Translations under genes and position numbers: made by a program
Origin: DASUXY01 sp036377675
GTDB taxonomy: Bacteria > Bacillota > Bacilli > Bacillales > Amphibacillaceae
Direction of reading: 5' to 3'
Length of the DNA: 40,386 bases
Assembly: GCA_036377675.1 (NCBI GenBank)
Contig: DASUXY010000029.1
Location: 1 to 40,386, forward strand
Notes under the pieces: generated by a model
Databases searched by the model: none
The model's input: the letters and a program-made list of their open reading frames with translations, nothing else
What the model was told of the DNA's origin: nothing
Part shown: one piece after another, positions 8,819-17,892 of the stretch
How the letters are laid out: each line of letters starts with the position of its first letter
Numbering within the stretch: the first letter of the stretch is position 1

Positions 8819-9664
8819 TTAATGTTTCACAGGATGTTTATAAACATATTCAGGAAAATCTGTAATGATACCGTCAACACCAAGGTCAAATAATTGATCT
8901 GCTTGCTCTTGTGTGCGAACAGTGTATGAGTATATGTCCATTCCAACATGATGAACTCGTTCTACAAGCTCAGCTGTCACAATATGTCTATTCGGATTAA
9001 AATAATCAGCATACGTTGCAAATTGTTCGAGCTGTTCATCGGTAACATTTGCCCATGCAAGGCCAGCGAGTACACCGTGCGGAATATTCGGCAATAGCTC
9101 TTTTGACTTTTGTACCGATTGATGATTAAAGGATTGGATAATAATTTTGCGATTATTTGGGTGATCCATATTGCGCTCCCTTAAAGCGTGAGCAACTTTC
9201 TCCTCAATACCTGGATATCGTTCTGGTGATTTTAATTCAATTAAAATACCGATTTTACCTCGATAAGCATCTAAAATTTCTTCAAGCGTCGGAATGTTTT
9301 CGCCGGAAAAATCTTCACTAAACCAACTTCCCGCATCTAATTGCTGAATCTCTTCTAATGTATAATCCTCTACGGCCCCGAAGCCGTTTGTTGTACGATC
9401 GACAGTCGTGTCATGAATAGCGATTAACTCTCCGTCTTTCGTCATTTGTACATCAACTTCAATGTAATCAGCTTTCATCTGAAATGCTTTTTCAAAAGCG
9501 GCCATCGTATTCTCAGGGGCATGTCCAGAAGCACCCCGATGAGCAATGTTTACCATCTTCTTCTGTTGTTGAACAGACACTTCTTGCTCACTTGCGGCAA
9601 ACACAGGCACTGCAAATAGAGACATCATAACAGTCGTCACTAAAAAAAGCGACAATTTACGCAC
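8819..9664 (-). CDS. glpQ: Secreted glycerophosphodiester phosphodiesterase
   Basis: Hydrolyses glycerophosphodiesters, including teichoic-acid and phospholipid breakdown products, to glycerol-3-phosphate and an alcohol. Residues 1-23 are a typical Sec signal peptide ending VFAA. The GDPD catalytic set is visible: HR at 42-43 (AHRGASG), E51, E69 and D71 (YIEVDVQ) and H84 (AIHDTTVDR). Length of 281 matches GlpQ. Start is GTG at 9664 with GGGAG 8 bases upstream. The Pho-box promoter just upstream fits a phosphate-scavenging role. The symbol follows this resemblance; a paralogue such as yqiK is also possible. Confidence 0.9.
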   Translation of the reverse strand: MRKLSLFLVTTVMMSLFAVPVFAASEQEVSVQQQKKMVNIAHRGASGHAPENTMAAFEKAFQMKADYIEVDVQMTKDGELIAIHDTTVDRTTNGFGAVEDYTLEEIQQLDAGSWFSEDFSGENIPTLEEILDAYRGKIGILIELKSPERYPGIEEKVAHALRERNMDHPNNRKIIIQSFNHQSVQKSKELLPNIPHGVLAGLAWANVTDEQLEQFATYADYFNPNRHIVTAELVERVHHVGMDIYSYTVRTQEQADQLFDLGVDGIITDFPEYVYKHPVKH

Positions 9665-9711
9665 TTCACCATCTCCCTTTATACGTATTTAAATTGTAAT
9701 TCTGTAATTCT

Positions 9712-9754
9712 ATTATAAAGAGAGACTATTAAGAAGTTATTAAGAGAATGTTAA
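9712..9754 (-). promoter_or_regulatory. Pho box and -10 of the glpQ-like gene
   Basis: Reading the minus strand: TTAACA (9749-9754), TTAATA (9738-9743) and TTAATA (9727-9732), each separated by exactly 5 bases, then TATAAT at 9712-9717. PhoP of Bacillus binds TT(A/T/C)A(C/A)A-type hexamers with an 11-base period just upstream of the -10, and there is no good -35. This arrangement fits a PhoP-activated promoter. Confidence 0.75.
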
Positions 9755-9826
9755 TTTCAGATAAAGAAAGAGATAAAAAAGAGATTCATAGATTATTTAT
9801 ACAATTGTGAATGATTGACACATAGA

Positions 9827-9870
9827 AAAGCTGCACCCCCATTGTTTCATGTCCAACAATGGGGGTGCAG
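9827..9870 (-). terminator. Strong terminator of the helicase gene
   Basis: Perfect 16-bp arms at 9831-9846 and 9855-9870 (CTGCACCCCCATTGTT and its complement), with an 8-base loop. CTTTTC follows on the minus strand. It lies 30 bases after the helicase stop. Confidence 0.88.
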
Positions 9871-9899
9871 TTAAATGAGAATTTTTATGCTTTAAAAAG

Positions 9900-11348
9900 C
9901 TACGAACGATGGCGTCGTTTTTGAAAGTTTCCCTTTCGGTTTCGGTTGCGACCACCTTTTCCATAATATCTTTTTTTATTACGACGTTTATGATTTTTCT
10001 TTCCACGGCCTTTTTTAACACTTACCGGTGCTACCGAAGAAATTCGCACAGGTACATTTCTACGCTCTTTCGTGAGCATTTTTAGAGCAGCAGAAATAAT
10101 CGTTACGGAATCATGTTCTTCAAGTAATTTCGTCGCTGATTCATGAAAAGGTTGTAAATCATTTTCTTCAACGGTTTTTAACAATTTATCAGCGGTTACT
10201 TGTTGTTGACCAAGTCTCGCTTCTTGAATGGTTGGTGGCATCATTCGTTTCATTTTGCTTTTCGTCGTTCGTTCAATCACTTTAAGATGCGCCATTTCTC
10301 TCGGTGTAATGAAAGAAATCGCTTCTCCTGTCCGCCCTGCCCTTCCTGTCCGACCGATGCGGTGCACATAGCTTTCTGGGTCTTGTGGAATATCGAAGTT
10401 GTACACATGTGTCACACCGGAAATATCGAGTCCTCGTGCGGCGACATCCGTTGCGACCAAAACTTCAATACGCCCATTTTTAAATTTATTTAGGACGGAC
10501 ATACGCTTACCTTGCGTTAAATCACCGTGAATCCCTTCTGCTCGAAAGCCTCGTACTTGTAAGCCATCAGTAATTTCATCAACGCGTTTCTTTGTTCGGC
10601 TAAAAACAATCGCCAAGTCGGGATCCGTTACGTCTAAGTGGTTCGTCAACGTATCGAACTTACGTCGCTCAGGGATTTCAACAAAATATTGATCAATATT
10701 TTCTACAGTCATCTCTTTTGCTTTTACTTTAATTTCCTCTGGTTTTTTCATTAAATTCGTTGCAATATCACGGATTTCTCGAGGCATCGTAGCTGAAAAT
10801 AATAAGGTTTGTCGCTCGTCAGGAATTTCCTTTAAAATAGCTCGAATATCATCGATAAACCCCATATTAAGCATTTCATCCGCTTCGTCTAAAACGACCA
10901 TTTGGATGTTAGACGTTCGAACTGTCCGTCTTCGTAAATGATCTAACAGTCGTCCTGGGGTAGCGACAACGATTTGTGGTCCGTTCTTCAACGACCGAAT
11001 TTGTCGTTGCATATGTTGACCACCAAACACCGATAGCGAACGTACACCTTTATATTTCCCAATTCGATTTAACTCTTCTGCTACTTGAATTGCTAATTCT
11101 CTTGTCGGTGCTACGACGAGACCTTGGATTTTTTTCTCACTTGCATCCATCTTCTCAATCATCGGCACACCAAATGCTGCTGTTTTCCCTGTTCCGGTTT
11201 GCGCCTGTCCGATGACATCTTTACCTTGCATCGCATGTGGAATCGTTTGCGCCTGAATCGGAGTCGCCTCTTCAAACCCCATTTTTTCCAATGCCCGCAA
11301 TATAGGCTTTGATATACTTAATTCTTGAAATGTTGTTGACACGTTCAT
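9900..11348 (-). CDS. cshA: DEAD-box RNA helicase, CshA type
   Basis: ATP-dependent RNA helicase of the Bacillus CshA type, expected in RNA degradosome, ribosome assembly and cold adaptation. Motifs in order: Q motif (TPIQAQTIP), Walker A AQTGTGKT (49-56), PTRELA, DEAD (154-157), SAT, then VATDVAARGLD and HRIGRTGRAG. After residue about 440 comes a long Arg/Lys/Gly tail (KKGRGKKNHKRRN onward), a nonspecific RNA-binding extension. 482 residues is normal. Start ATG has AAGGAG upstream. It is a single-gene transcript ended by a strong terminator. Confidence 0.93.
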   Translation of the reverse strand: MNVSTTFQELSISKPILRALEKMGFEEATPIQAQTIPHAMQGKDVIGQAQTGTGKTAAFGVPMIEKMDASEKKIQGLVVAPTRELAIQVAEELNRIGKYKGVRSLSVFGGQHMQRQIRSLKNGPQIVVATPGRLLDHLRRRTVRTSNIQMVVLDEADEMLNMGFIDDIRAILKEIPDERQTLLFSATMPREIRDIATNLMKKPEEIKVKAKEMTVENIDQYFVEIPERRKFDTLTNHLDVTDPDLAIVFSRTKKRVDEITDGLQVRGFRAEGIHGDLTQGKRMSVLNKFKNGRIEVLVATDVAARGLDISGVTHVYNFDIPQDPESYVHRIGRTGRAGRTGEAISFITPREMAHLKVIERTTKSKMKRMMPPTIQEARLGQQQVTADKLLKTVEENDLQPFHESATKLLEEHDSVTIISAALKMLTKERRNVPVRISSVAPVSVKKGRGKKNHKRRNKKRYYGKGGRNRNRKGNFQKRRHRS

Positions 11349-11757
11349 ACTCTACTCCTTTTTTTCTAACAATTAATCGTTATGACCTATCATTTAAACA
11401 AGATTAGACGACTGCATATTTTAAACTACGGAATATATTCTCCTAAGTAAAATTAATATTGTTAACATCCCATCTCTATTTAGTTACATAAAAAAAGCCA
11501 TCACCACTTATTGGGAAGAGGCCTCAATTATGTCCGAAAAAATAAATGATCGTCAATATATGATAACATACTAATCATATCAATATCTACTCGTTTAAAA
11601 TGATTTTTTACTTTTCACATGTTAAGATAAAGTTTAATTATGCTTATGGAAGGAAAGATTGTTCATAGAGCGACGTCTTTTTTAACTCATCGACAGACGA
11701 TCGCTATGGTAGAGATCATACACTATAATCGTTAACACATTTTAAGGGAGTGTTAGT
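11349..11757. other. Intergenic region between cshA and the EamA gene
   Basis: 409 bases with no gene. It should hold the leaders of both divergent genes. I see a 7-bp inverted repeat ATATGAT/ATCATAT near 11558-11581, a palindrome GAATATATTC near 11431 and an isolated TATAAT at 11724-11729, but no complete -35/-10 pair that I trust. Confidence 0.35.
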
Positions 11758-12669
11758 GTGAGACTTCCACCGTTTAACCCTTATATAGCTGTTGTAATCG
11801 GTGTCATCTCCGTATCTACATCAGCTATACTCGTTAAATTAGCCGCTGGAGTTCCTGCATCTATTATCGCAAATTATCGGCTATTATTTGCTGTACTTCT
11901 CATGACACCCATCATTATGATGAAATATCGTCGTGAATTGCGCCTCATCCAGCGAAAGGATTGGGTGCTCTCTATTTGTGCGGGTGTTTTTTTAGCAGCT
12001 CACTTTATTCTCTGGTTTGAATCGTTAAATTATACATCTGTAGCTAGTTCAGTCGTTCTTGTCACACTGCAACCCATTTTCGCTTTTTTAGGGACGTATT
12101 TATTTTTTGGTGAACGGTTTTCCCCCGGAACAATCATTAGTATGATCATCGCTCTCATCGGTAGTTTCATTATCGGCTGGGGCGACTTCCAATTAGGAGG
12201 TATAGCATTTTTTGGTGATATTCTTGCTATACTCGGCGCTGTCGCTATGACTGGTTACTTCTTAATGGGACAAAATGTGCGAAAACGACTATCTCTGATG
12301 ACGTATACCTTTGTCGTATATAGCATAAGTACCTTTACATTAATTATTTACAATTTAATTTTACAACATCCGTTTACTGGCTATTCCCCCGAAAAATGGT
12401 GGATTTTCCTCGCTTTAGCCATTATCCCAACTTTTCTTGGCCATACACTGTTCAATTGGGCATTACGATGGCTCAGTACGGCAACGATATCAATGGGAGT
12501 TGTGTTCGAACCGATTGGCGCATCGATTTTAGCTTACTTTATCCTTGATGAAACCATTACGTGGTCCCAATGGTTAGGTGGCTCGATTGTTATCATTGGG
12601 CTCTTCTTATTTATCGTTGGAACGACCCGAAAACGAAAGGTCACCATTTCCAAAAAACATGGAATCTAA
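11758..12669 (+). CDS. EamA-family (DMT superfamily) transporter
   Basis: 303 residues with ten predicted helices arranged as two EamA repeats. Each repeat shows the family signature, for example LVTLQPIFAFLGTYLFFGE in the first and VFEPIGASILAYFILDE in the second. DMT proteins export amino acids or small metabolites; the substrate cannot be told from sequence. Start is GTG at 11758 after GGGAG. A TATAAT at 11724-11729 lies about 30 bases upstream without a clear -35. Confidence 0.88.
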   Translation: MRLPPFNPYIAVVIGVISVSTSAILVKLAAGVPASIIANYRLLFAVLLMTPIIMMKYRRELRLIQRKDWVLSICAGVFLAAHFILWFESLNYTSVASSVVLVTLQPIFAFLGTYLFFGERFSPGTIISMIIALIGSFIIGWGDFQLGGIAFFGDILAILGAVAMTGYFLMGQNVRKRLSLMTYTFVVYSISTFTLIIYNLILQHPFTGYSPEKWWIFLALAIIPTFLGHTLFNWALRWLSTATISMGVVFEPIGASILAYFILDETITWSQWLGGSIVIIGLFLFIVGTTRKRKVTISKKHGI

Positions 12670-12753
12670 AAAAGTTGAAGGATTAAAGCTCTTCATCTTA
12701 TACTACCAGTTGGACGATTCTTTCTCTATTTCGCTCAATCGATGCGATAAGCG

Positions 12754-12782
12754 ATGCATATGTAGAGCATATGCATTATAAT
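12754..12782 (+). promoter_or_regulatory. Palindrome abutting the -10 of degV
   Basis: Perfect 9-bp arms ATGCATATG (12754-12762) and CATATGCAT (12768-12776) with a 5-base centre, followed directly by TATAAT (12777-12782). The palindrome fills the -35 to -10 interval and no good -35 is present, as expected for an operator or activator site. Confidence 0.6.
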
Positions 12783-12817
12783 AGATAGCATTACTATCAT
12801 AGAAAAGCGGTGATGTC

Positions 12818-13672
12818 ATGGAAATTCAATTAATGACAGATGGTGGAGCAGATCTTTCGAAGCGTATGCACAAAGAACTCGATGTAATCGTTGTTCCCCT
12901 ATACTTACACTTTGAGGACGAAGAATATAGAAGCGGTGTTACGATTGACTTGCCGACCCTCTTTAAAAAGACAAAAGAAACAAAAAAACTTCCACAATCA
13001 TCAGCCCCAAGTCCGAATGATTTTTATGAAGCGTATAAAAAAGTTGATCCGAACAAACCGATCTTAATGTTAAGTATGACGAAAGGATTAAGTAGCACTT
13101 ATGAACATGCCGTTCTTGGAAAAAATATGCTACTTGAAGAAGAACCTCGGCGAAAGATTGAAGTGATCAATACGAAAACTGCTTCATGTGGAATTGCACT
13201 TTTATTGCATGAATCACAAAAGAAAATAGATGCAGGTTATACTTTTGATGAGCTTGTCGAGCACCTTCATGAGCGGGTGGAACAAACGGCAACACTATTC
13301 GTGTTGAAAACATTGGAAAACGTCATCCTTGGCGGTCGATTGGACCGGGTAAAAGGAGCCCTTGCAAAAACACTCAAAATTAAATTGTTAATGCGAGCTA
13401 GTGAGGAAGGCGAAATTGAAGTTACTGAAAAAGTCCGTGGGAATAAAAAGTCCATTCGTCGCTTTATTGAACAAATAGGAGAGATTACTAAAAATATAGA
13501 AGATAAAGTAATTACGATGGCACATTGCAATACAGAAGAAAGAGCTAAAACAGTTCTTGCTGAAATTATGAGCAAATATCCGTTTAAAGACGGATATATT
13601 ATGGAAACAGGCCCATTAATTGCAACATATGGTGGAGAAGGTGCTTTAGTCATTTCCTTTTTTAAAGACTGA
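12818..13672 (+). CDS. DegV-family fatty-acid-binding protein
   Basis: 284 residues, full length for the DegV/FakB family, which binds a fatty acid and presents it to the fatty acid kinase FakA. Family marks are the N-terminal TDGGADL, the LPQSSAPSPNDF segment with the ligand-contacting serine, and the second-domain sequence NVILGGRLDRVKGALAK. No fakA is nearby, and several DegV copies per genome are usual in Bacilli. Start ATG is preceded by a weak GGTGATG site. The palindrome at 12754-12776 suggests specific regulation. Confidence 0.88.
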   Translation: MEIQLMTDGGADLSKRMHKELDVIVVPLYLHFEDEEYRSGVTIDLPTLFKKTKETKKLPQSSAPSPNDFYEAYKKVDPNKPILMLSMTKGLSSTYEHAVLGKNMLLEEEPRRKIEVINTKTASCGIALLLHESQKKIDAGYTFDELVEHLHERVEQTATLFVLKTLENVILGGRLDRVKGALAKTLKIKLLMRASEEGEIEVTEKVRGNKKSIRRFIEQIGEITKNIEDKVITMAHCNTEERAKTVLAEIMSKYPFKDGYIMETGPLIATYGGEGALVISFFKD

Positions 13673-13695
13673 CGAACGCTCAAATCATCAAACAT

Positions 13696-13736
13696 AAAAA
13701 CAGGGTGTAATCGATGCGAAAGACGTCCCTGTTTTT
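13696..13736. terminator. Bidirectional terminator between degV and the hydrolase
   Basis: Arms AAAAACAGGG (13696-13705) and CCCTGTTTTT (13727-13736) pair perfectly over 10 bp with a 21-base loop and carry A and T runs on either side. It lies between convergent genes. Confidence 0.75.
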
Positions 13737-13772
13737 ATGTTCGGTTATTCCTCTCGATCTTCACGCTCCTCA

Positions 13773-14459
13773 TCAGTCGGTTAGAAATCGATAAACCATT
13801 CGGTTCAAAATATCCTTATCGCTTCCTAAACAAAGCAAATGTTTTGATCTTTCGAGTAAAACAATTTCTTTTTGTGTGGAACGAATCTCCTCATCTAAAT
13901 AATAAGCTGTTGTATAGGGTACCATACCATCTTGCTGACCTTGAGCTATGAATACCGGGGATTCAACATCTTTTAAATGTTTTCTTGTAAAGTGGACGAG
14001 CTTTAAAAACTCTAAATTTGCTTGAATAGGGACTTCTCCAAACTTCTTTTTATAATGAGTGTATAATCGGTTATCCTTTAACTTACCTTTCACCCCATCT
14101 TTTATAACATCAGCAATATCCATGCCGATCTGTTTAAAAGACAAATACTTTCCTGAAGTAGCTAATAAAACAAGCTTTTCAACCTCGTATTTTGCCGCGA
14201 TATAAGCGGCAATCATTCCACCCATAGAAAAGCCAATGACGTAAATACGATCGCATGTTTTCTGTAATTGTTGAAATTTTTCCTCGACAACTTCAATCCA
14301 ATGTTCATGGGTAACGTTTTCCAATGACAGCTTACGCCCATGGCCAGGTAACGTCGGTACTTCAATTTGCCAATTCGTATGTTGTTCAAGGTATGTTGCC
14401 AATGGCTCGAGTTCATAAGGTCCTCCTGTAAACCCATGGATCATTAAGCAACCAATCAT
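13773..14459 (-). CDS. Alpha/beta-fold hydrolase (esterase/lipase type)
   Basis: 228 residues. The nucleophile elbow is GFSMGG (S78). The acid is probably in AQGQQDGMVPY and the histidine in ERSKHLLCLG. The oxyanion segment is IHGFTGGPYE. The short lid and overall pattern resemble thermostable carboxylesterases of the Est30/YvaK type. Substrate is unknown. I use ATG at 14459, 9 bases after GAGGAG; a TTG one codon earlier is also possible. It converges on degV. Confidence 0.88.
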   Translation of the reverse strand: MIGCLMIHGFTGGPYELEPLATYLEQHTNWQIEVPTLPGHGRKLSLENVTHEHWIEVVEEKFQQLQKTCDRIYVIGFSMGGMIAAYIAAKYEVEKLVLLATSGKYLSFKQIGMDIADVIKDGVKGKLKDNRLYTHYKKKFGEVPIQANLEFLKLVHFTRKHLKDVESPVFIAQGQQDGMVPYTTAYYLDEEIRSTQKEIVLLERSKHLLCLGSDKDILNRMVYRFLTD

Positions 14460-14734
14460 CAATCAATTCTCCTCATATATTTGTGCTGACACAATTGTTA
14501 AAACTAAACATATCTTTGCGAATTATCGTCTTATTTCTATCCACAAAACATCATTGTACTCGTATCATTTCCCTTATTTTCAACAAATTATTACTCGACT
14601 AATGACACCGTTGCTCTTATGAGGGATTAATGACGACAATTTATGGTGAGCTTGTCTGAACGTTTTTTTGTGAAATTAATCACATAGGAAAGCCCCTATA
14701 TGTTCGTATATTTGTTGGAACTTATAAAGATTCT

Positions 14735-15106
14735 TCACTTCCACTTTTTCAACAGTGCACCGATCTCTTTCACAATTGGTGAAACGCGCTGATACGTCTC
14801 CGCAAGTTGCCCTACAGTGCTCAACATTTTCTCCAAATCGATTTGCTCAAAGTTCACGGTACGATTCTCTCGATGTAGAGCCATTGGTGCCTGTTCATCA
14901 TCAGTATAAGGCTGGTGCATCGATTCATACCAGTTTTTTGGCTGTTTTGGTTTAGCATATTGATCAAAGGGGGTTCGTGCATAACCTTGGTAACCTTGTT
15001 CAAATGGATACATGTAATGAGGTGGCTCAACAGGATAATGACTCACACTATCAAAATAATCAAGTGAACGATAGGAATGAGGTGGACGATGTAAATTTCT
15101 GTACAT
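14735..15106 (-). CDS. YppG-like protein
   Basis: 123-residue protein rich in Tyr, Pro and His over the first 70 residues, with a conserved C-terminal module (VNFEQIDLEKMLSTVGQLAE, then SPIVKEIGALLKKWK). This end matches the YppG family of Bacillus, which has no known function. No signal peptide or membrane segment. Start is the ATG at 15106 with AGGG 10 bases upstream, in preference to a GTG three codons earlier. Confidence 0.7.
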   Translation of the reverse strand: MYRNLHRPPHSYRSLDYFDSVSHYPVEPPHYMYPFEQGYQGYARTPFDQYAKPKQPKNWYESMHQPYTDDEQAPMALHRENRTVNFEQIDLEKMLSTVGQLAETYQRVSPIVKEIGALLKKWK

Positions 15107-15458
15107 ATAGCACACACCCTTTTCGTTTCGCTACTTATAAATTATGCCGTTTATTTTCAACATGTGCTTATTTCTCAAAGTCTATTTCACATACATCCTC
15201 AGGCAATGATTACACCAACGAGGAGCTATTTTTCAATAGTAAATCATTTTTCCTTAATCAGGTCATCATCGACGCTGTGCTTCCATTAATCATAACATGC
15301 TTACATCTTGCTCATTCTTCCCTAATCTTTTCTACATGTTTATTTTCGCTACTAAACATCTCGTAAAACGTAACCGATAGATCGTTAAATGAAGGGGATT
15401 GAAGGCATCATCTCCGTTACGATTCAAACAATTTTTCATGCGAATAACGTAAGTCGAT
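15107..15458. other. Intergenic region between yppG and the ABC permease
   Basis: About 350 bases with no supported gene. Open frames on the plus strand here are opposite to both flanking genes, lack ribosome sites and run through the yppG gene. No convincing terminator beyond a weak 5-bp hairpin near 15448-15463. Confidence 0.35.
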
Positions 15459-16853
15459 TTACGCTAGAACGACACGCCGGTTCCATTTCTTCATCGACCA
15501 TAAAACAAAGACAAATCCAAGAGAAAGAAATGGATATCGACTACATAAAAAAATCATCAGTAAAAAAATAAGTCCTAATGTATGTCGTTTTTGAAAAAAT
15601 TCATATTTATGATTTAAAAGCGCAATCATATGATCGATTTTCGTATGATATAAGAATAGAAATGAATAATAAATGAACAATAACTGAAACGGTGTCCAAA
15701 AGCTGATATGCAACAACATATACGTTACTAAAGGGATGAGTATAGGAATCGAACCGATCCATACCCATTGTAAACATGTTTTTTTAAAGGACGACAAATC
15801 CCATGGAAGAACGTTTAATAAATCCGACTGGAAGTGATCCTTAAAAAAGCGGGCAATGACCGATGAATAAATTGAAACAGAAATAACGATGCCTAACCAC
15901 ATGAGCCAATCACGCTTGACGAAAGCGAGAACAATTAATAATCCTGCCAAGCTACCGATAAGTTTAAGTACGGAATCAATCTGTTTACTAAAATAAATCA
16001 TCCATAGGCGACGATGAATCGCCTTCGTCGTGTAAGTAAAGGGCTTTTTTAAAAATGGTATATTTCGAAATATACGATGCTTATTTTTACGTCTATATGT
16101 AATCCCAGAAGCTTTGTCAATCAGTGGCATTTTCCAAATGTGTTCATCACTCAGTTCTACGACTCGCCCCCACTGAATGTCATGAAATAATGTGCGCGAA
16201 AACCTTACATTCAACATGAATATACCCATCACCAACATAATTGCTGCAATTTTAGGGAATGTTAACAACCCGATGAATGCAATGGCTGCGAAAAATAATC
16301 CAAATATGATTTTCATAACCACTGAAGTATGAAAAAGCTTCCACTGTGGAATCGTCATTAAAACGTTCATCACGATGAACAATAACATATATTGAAGAAC
16401 GACTACAGATGAGAACGGTGTAAATAACATGAGAAATAAGCCTATCATCCCATATATCATTAGTTGCTTGAGCCACTTTTCATAGACAACCAACCACCAA
16501 ATACGTTGTCGCGGATATGGCAATAAGCTTAACTGATCCTCTGAACTTGAGAATAAAACACCAGGATGCCGGAAGGACTGCACGAAAAACCAAAGTGGAA
16601 GAAGAACGGCGATGGACCAAAAAAATGTTGTTGCATGTTTGTCGATGAACAACAATTCCGCTTCATAATCACGGATGAAATCTCCTGCGATGAATAAACC
16701 AATGATTGCATAACCACTTAATAAAAATAAATAAATCGCAATCGTTCGATCAACAAACATTTGAAAGACCATTTTGTACATCTTTATCTTTTTGCGGAAG
16801 CGGTTTTTCCTAATAAATAAATACGTATCCCATAGAGGAGGTCTGCGAATCAT
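15459..16853 (-). CDS. ABC exporter membrane subunit, EcsB/YthQ-like
   Basis: 464 residues with about ten hydrophobic helices in clusters: residues 35-110, 130-225 and, after a polar cytoplasmic loop rich in Arg/Lys (about 235-290), 300-460. This resembles the EcsB/YthQ permease family. It pairs with the upstream ATPase gene: the ATG overlaps that gene's TGA (ATGA), so the two are translationally coupled, and GGGAGG lies 8 bases before. Substrate unknown. EcsAB in Bacillus is linked to protein secretion and competence, but sequence alone does not show that this pair does the same. Confidence 0.75.
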   Translation of the reverse strand: MIRRPPLWDTYLFIRKNRFRKKIKMYKMVFQMFVDRTIAIYLFLLSGYAIIGLFIAGDFIRDYEAELLFIDKHATTFFWSIAVLLPLWFFVQSFRHPGVLFSSSEDQLSLLPYPRQRIWWLVVYEKWLKQLMIYGMIGLFLMLFTPFSSVVVLQYMLLFIVMNVLMTIPQWKLFHTSVVMKIIFGLFFAAIAFIGLLTFPKIAAIMLVMGIFMLNVRFSRTLFHDIQWGRVVELSDEHIWKMPLIDKASGITYRRKNKHRIFRNIPFLKKPFTYTTKAIHRRLWMIYFSKQIDSVLKLIGSLAGLLIVLAFVKRDWLMWLGIVISVSIYSSVIARFFKDHFQSDLLNVLPWDLSSFKKTCLQWVWIGSIPILIPLVTYMLLHISFWTPFQLLFIYYSFLFLYHTKIDHMIALLNHKYEFFQKRHTLGLIFLLMIFLCSRYPFLSLGFVFVLWSMKKWNRRVVLA

Positions 16854-17539
16854 TTTGTTGACCTCCCTTGAATCGTATCAAAATCGGTAATAGGACCTAT
16901 ACTTTTTATCCGACCTTCTTGGAGCATAATGAATGAATCCGCAATTGCTTTCACTCGATCAAGTTGATGGGTAGTTAACAAGATACTCGTTCCTTTTCTA
17001 CTCTTTTCTTTAATGATTTCTTCGAGAAAATGAACCGCATGTATATCTAAACCCATAAAAGGCTCGTCAATCAACAAAACCGGTGTATCAGGTAAGAGGG
17101 TACAAATCGCTTGGACTTTTTGCCGCATTCCTTTGGATAAGGTTTCTGGATATTCATTCAATTTATCTTGCATCTCAAAACCTTCAACGAGTCGCTCGAG
17201 GCGTTCAGTCAATCGGTTTTCTGCAATTTGATAGCTTTTTCCGTACAATTGGAAATGCTGCATTGCGGTTAACTCAGGCAATAAGAGTGGTTCTTCCGGA
17301 AGATAGGAAATCAATTGTTTAAACGTGATCAATGATTGGTCCTGGTCGTATGTTTCATTAATCATAATTTTTCCAGCCGATTTTGGTAACACTCCTACAA
17401 TCGTTTTTAATAATGTTGACTTCCCCGCTCCGTTGTGCCCAACTAACGCCGCGACCATCCCGAACTCCACATGAAATGTAATATCTTCAAGCAATGGTTT
17501 GTTGCTAATTTCAGCACGAACTCCTTGAACGTGAAGCAT
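16850..17539 (-). CDS. ABC transporter ATP-binding subunit, EcsA/YthP-like
   Basis: The nucleotide-binding half of the exporter. All motifs are intact: Walker A GHNGAGKST, Q-loop around SYLPEEPLL, signature LSKGMRQKV, Walker B VLLIDEPF and the H-loop in LLTTHQLDR. 229 residues is normal for a half-size ATPase. I place the start at the ATG at 17539 (MLHVQGVRAEI), a typical N-terminus, with AAGGTGG 11 bases upstream; a GTG five codons earlier has no properly placed ribosome site. It is coupled to the permease. Confidence 0.9.
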   Translation of the reverse strand: MLHVQGVRAEISNKPLLEDITFHVEFGMVAALVGHNGAGKSTLLKTIVGVLPKSAGKIMINETYDQDQSLITFKQLISYLPEEPLLLPELTAMQHFQLYGKSYQIAENRLTERLERLVEGFEMQDKLNEYPETLSKGMRQKVQAICTLLPDTPVLLIDEPFMGLDIHAVHFLEEIIKEKSRKGTSILLTTHQLDRVKAIADSFIMLQEGRIKSIGPITDFDTIQGRSTK

Positions 17540-17673
17540 CTTCTTTTCTACCACCTTTAAGTTTGATACTATATATACGACTATTAATAATAAAAAGTTT
17601 CACTCGGATACGTTATTCGGCTGATGATGACAACAGACGGAATATTTTTAAAAAACATTTTAGCTCCTGTAAA

Positions 17674-17702
17674 TAAAAAAGGCATACCGATTAGGAACGC
17701 CT
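17674..17702 (-). terminator. Terminator after the PepSY remnant
   Basis: Minus-strand stem AGGCGTTCC pairs with GGTATGCCT (one mismatch, one GU), followed by TTTTTTATTT. It lies 8 bases beyond the stop of the degraded PepSY gene. Confidence 0.75.
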
Positions 17703-17709
17703 GTACGTA

Positions 17710-17808
17710 TTAATCATCCATGTCAATGACGAGGATTTCTCCTGTATATGCATCGATTTCAATCTCTGCCTCCTGATGTCCTGCTTTCCACTACGATATG
17801 ACGTCATC
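17710..17808 (-). pseudogene. Remnant of a PepSY-domain protein
   Basis: The minus strand reads DDVIS, a TAG stop, then WKAGHQEAEIEIDAYTGEIL and VIDMDD before a TAA. The pattern of an acidic beta strand ending in a D-A-x-TGEIL signature is the C-terminal half of a PepSY domain. Two in-frame stops (17791-17793 and 17809-17811) interrupt it, and no start or upstream half survives. Intact relatives are extracellular or membrane-bound protease-inhibitor-like proteins. It lies 3' of the DUF368 gene and keeps its own terminator. Confidence 0.7.
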
Positions 17809-17892
17809 CTAACCGCTTTAAAAATGAAGGAACAGGATAGGAATCTTGATATGAACGATATTGATACAGCCTACTAAGGGATTCACTGCTTC

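Noticed and set aside
9797..10021. Minus-strand frame overlapping the 3' end of the helicase
   Set aside because: Same-strand alternative frame through the helicase tail and its terminator hairpin; no ribosome site.
14977..15366. 129-codon plus-strand frame overlapping yppG
   Set aside because: Antisense to yppG over its first part, no ribosome site, composition like random sequence.
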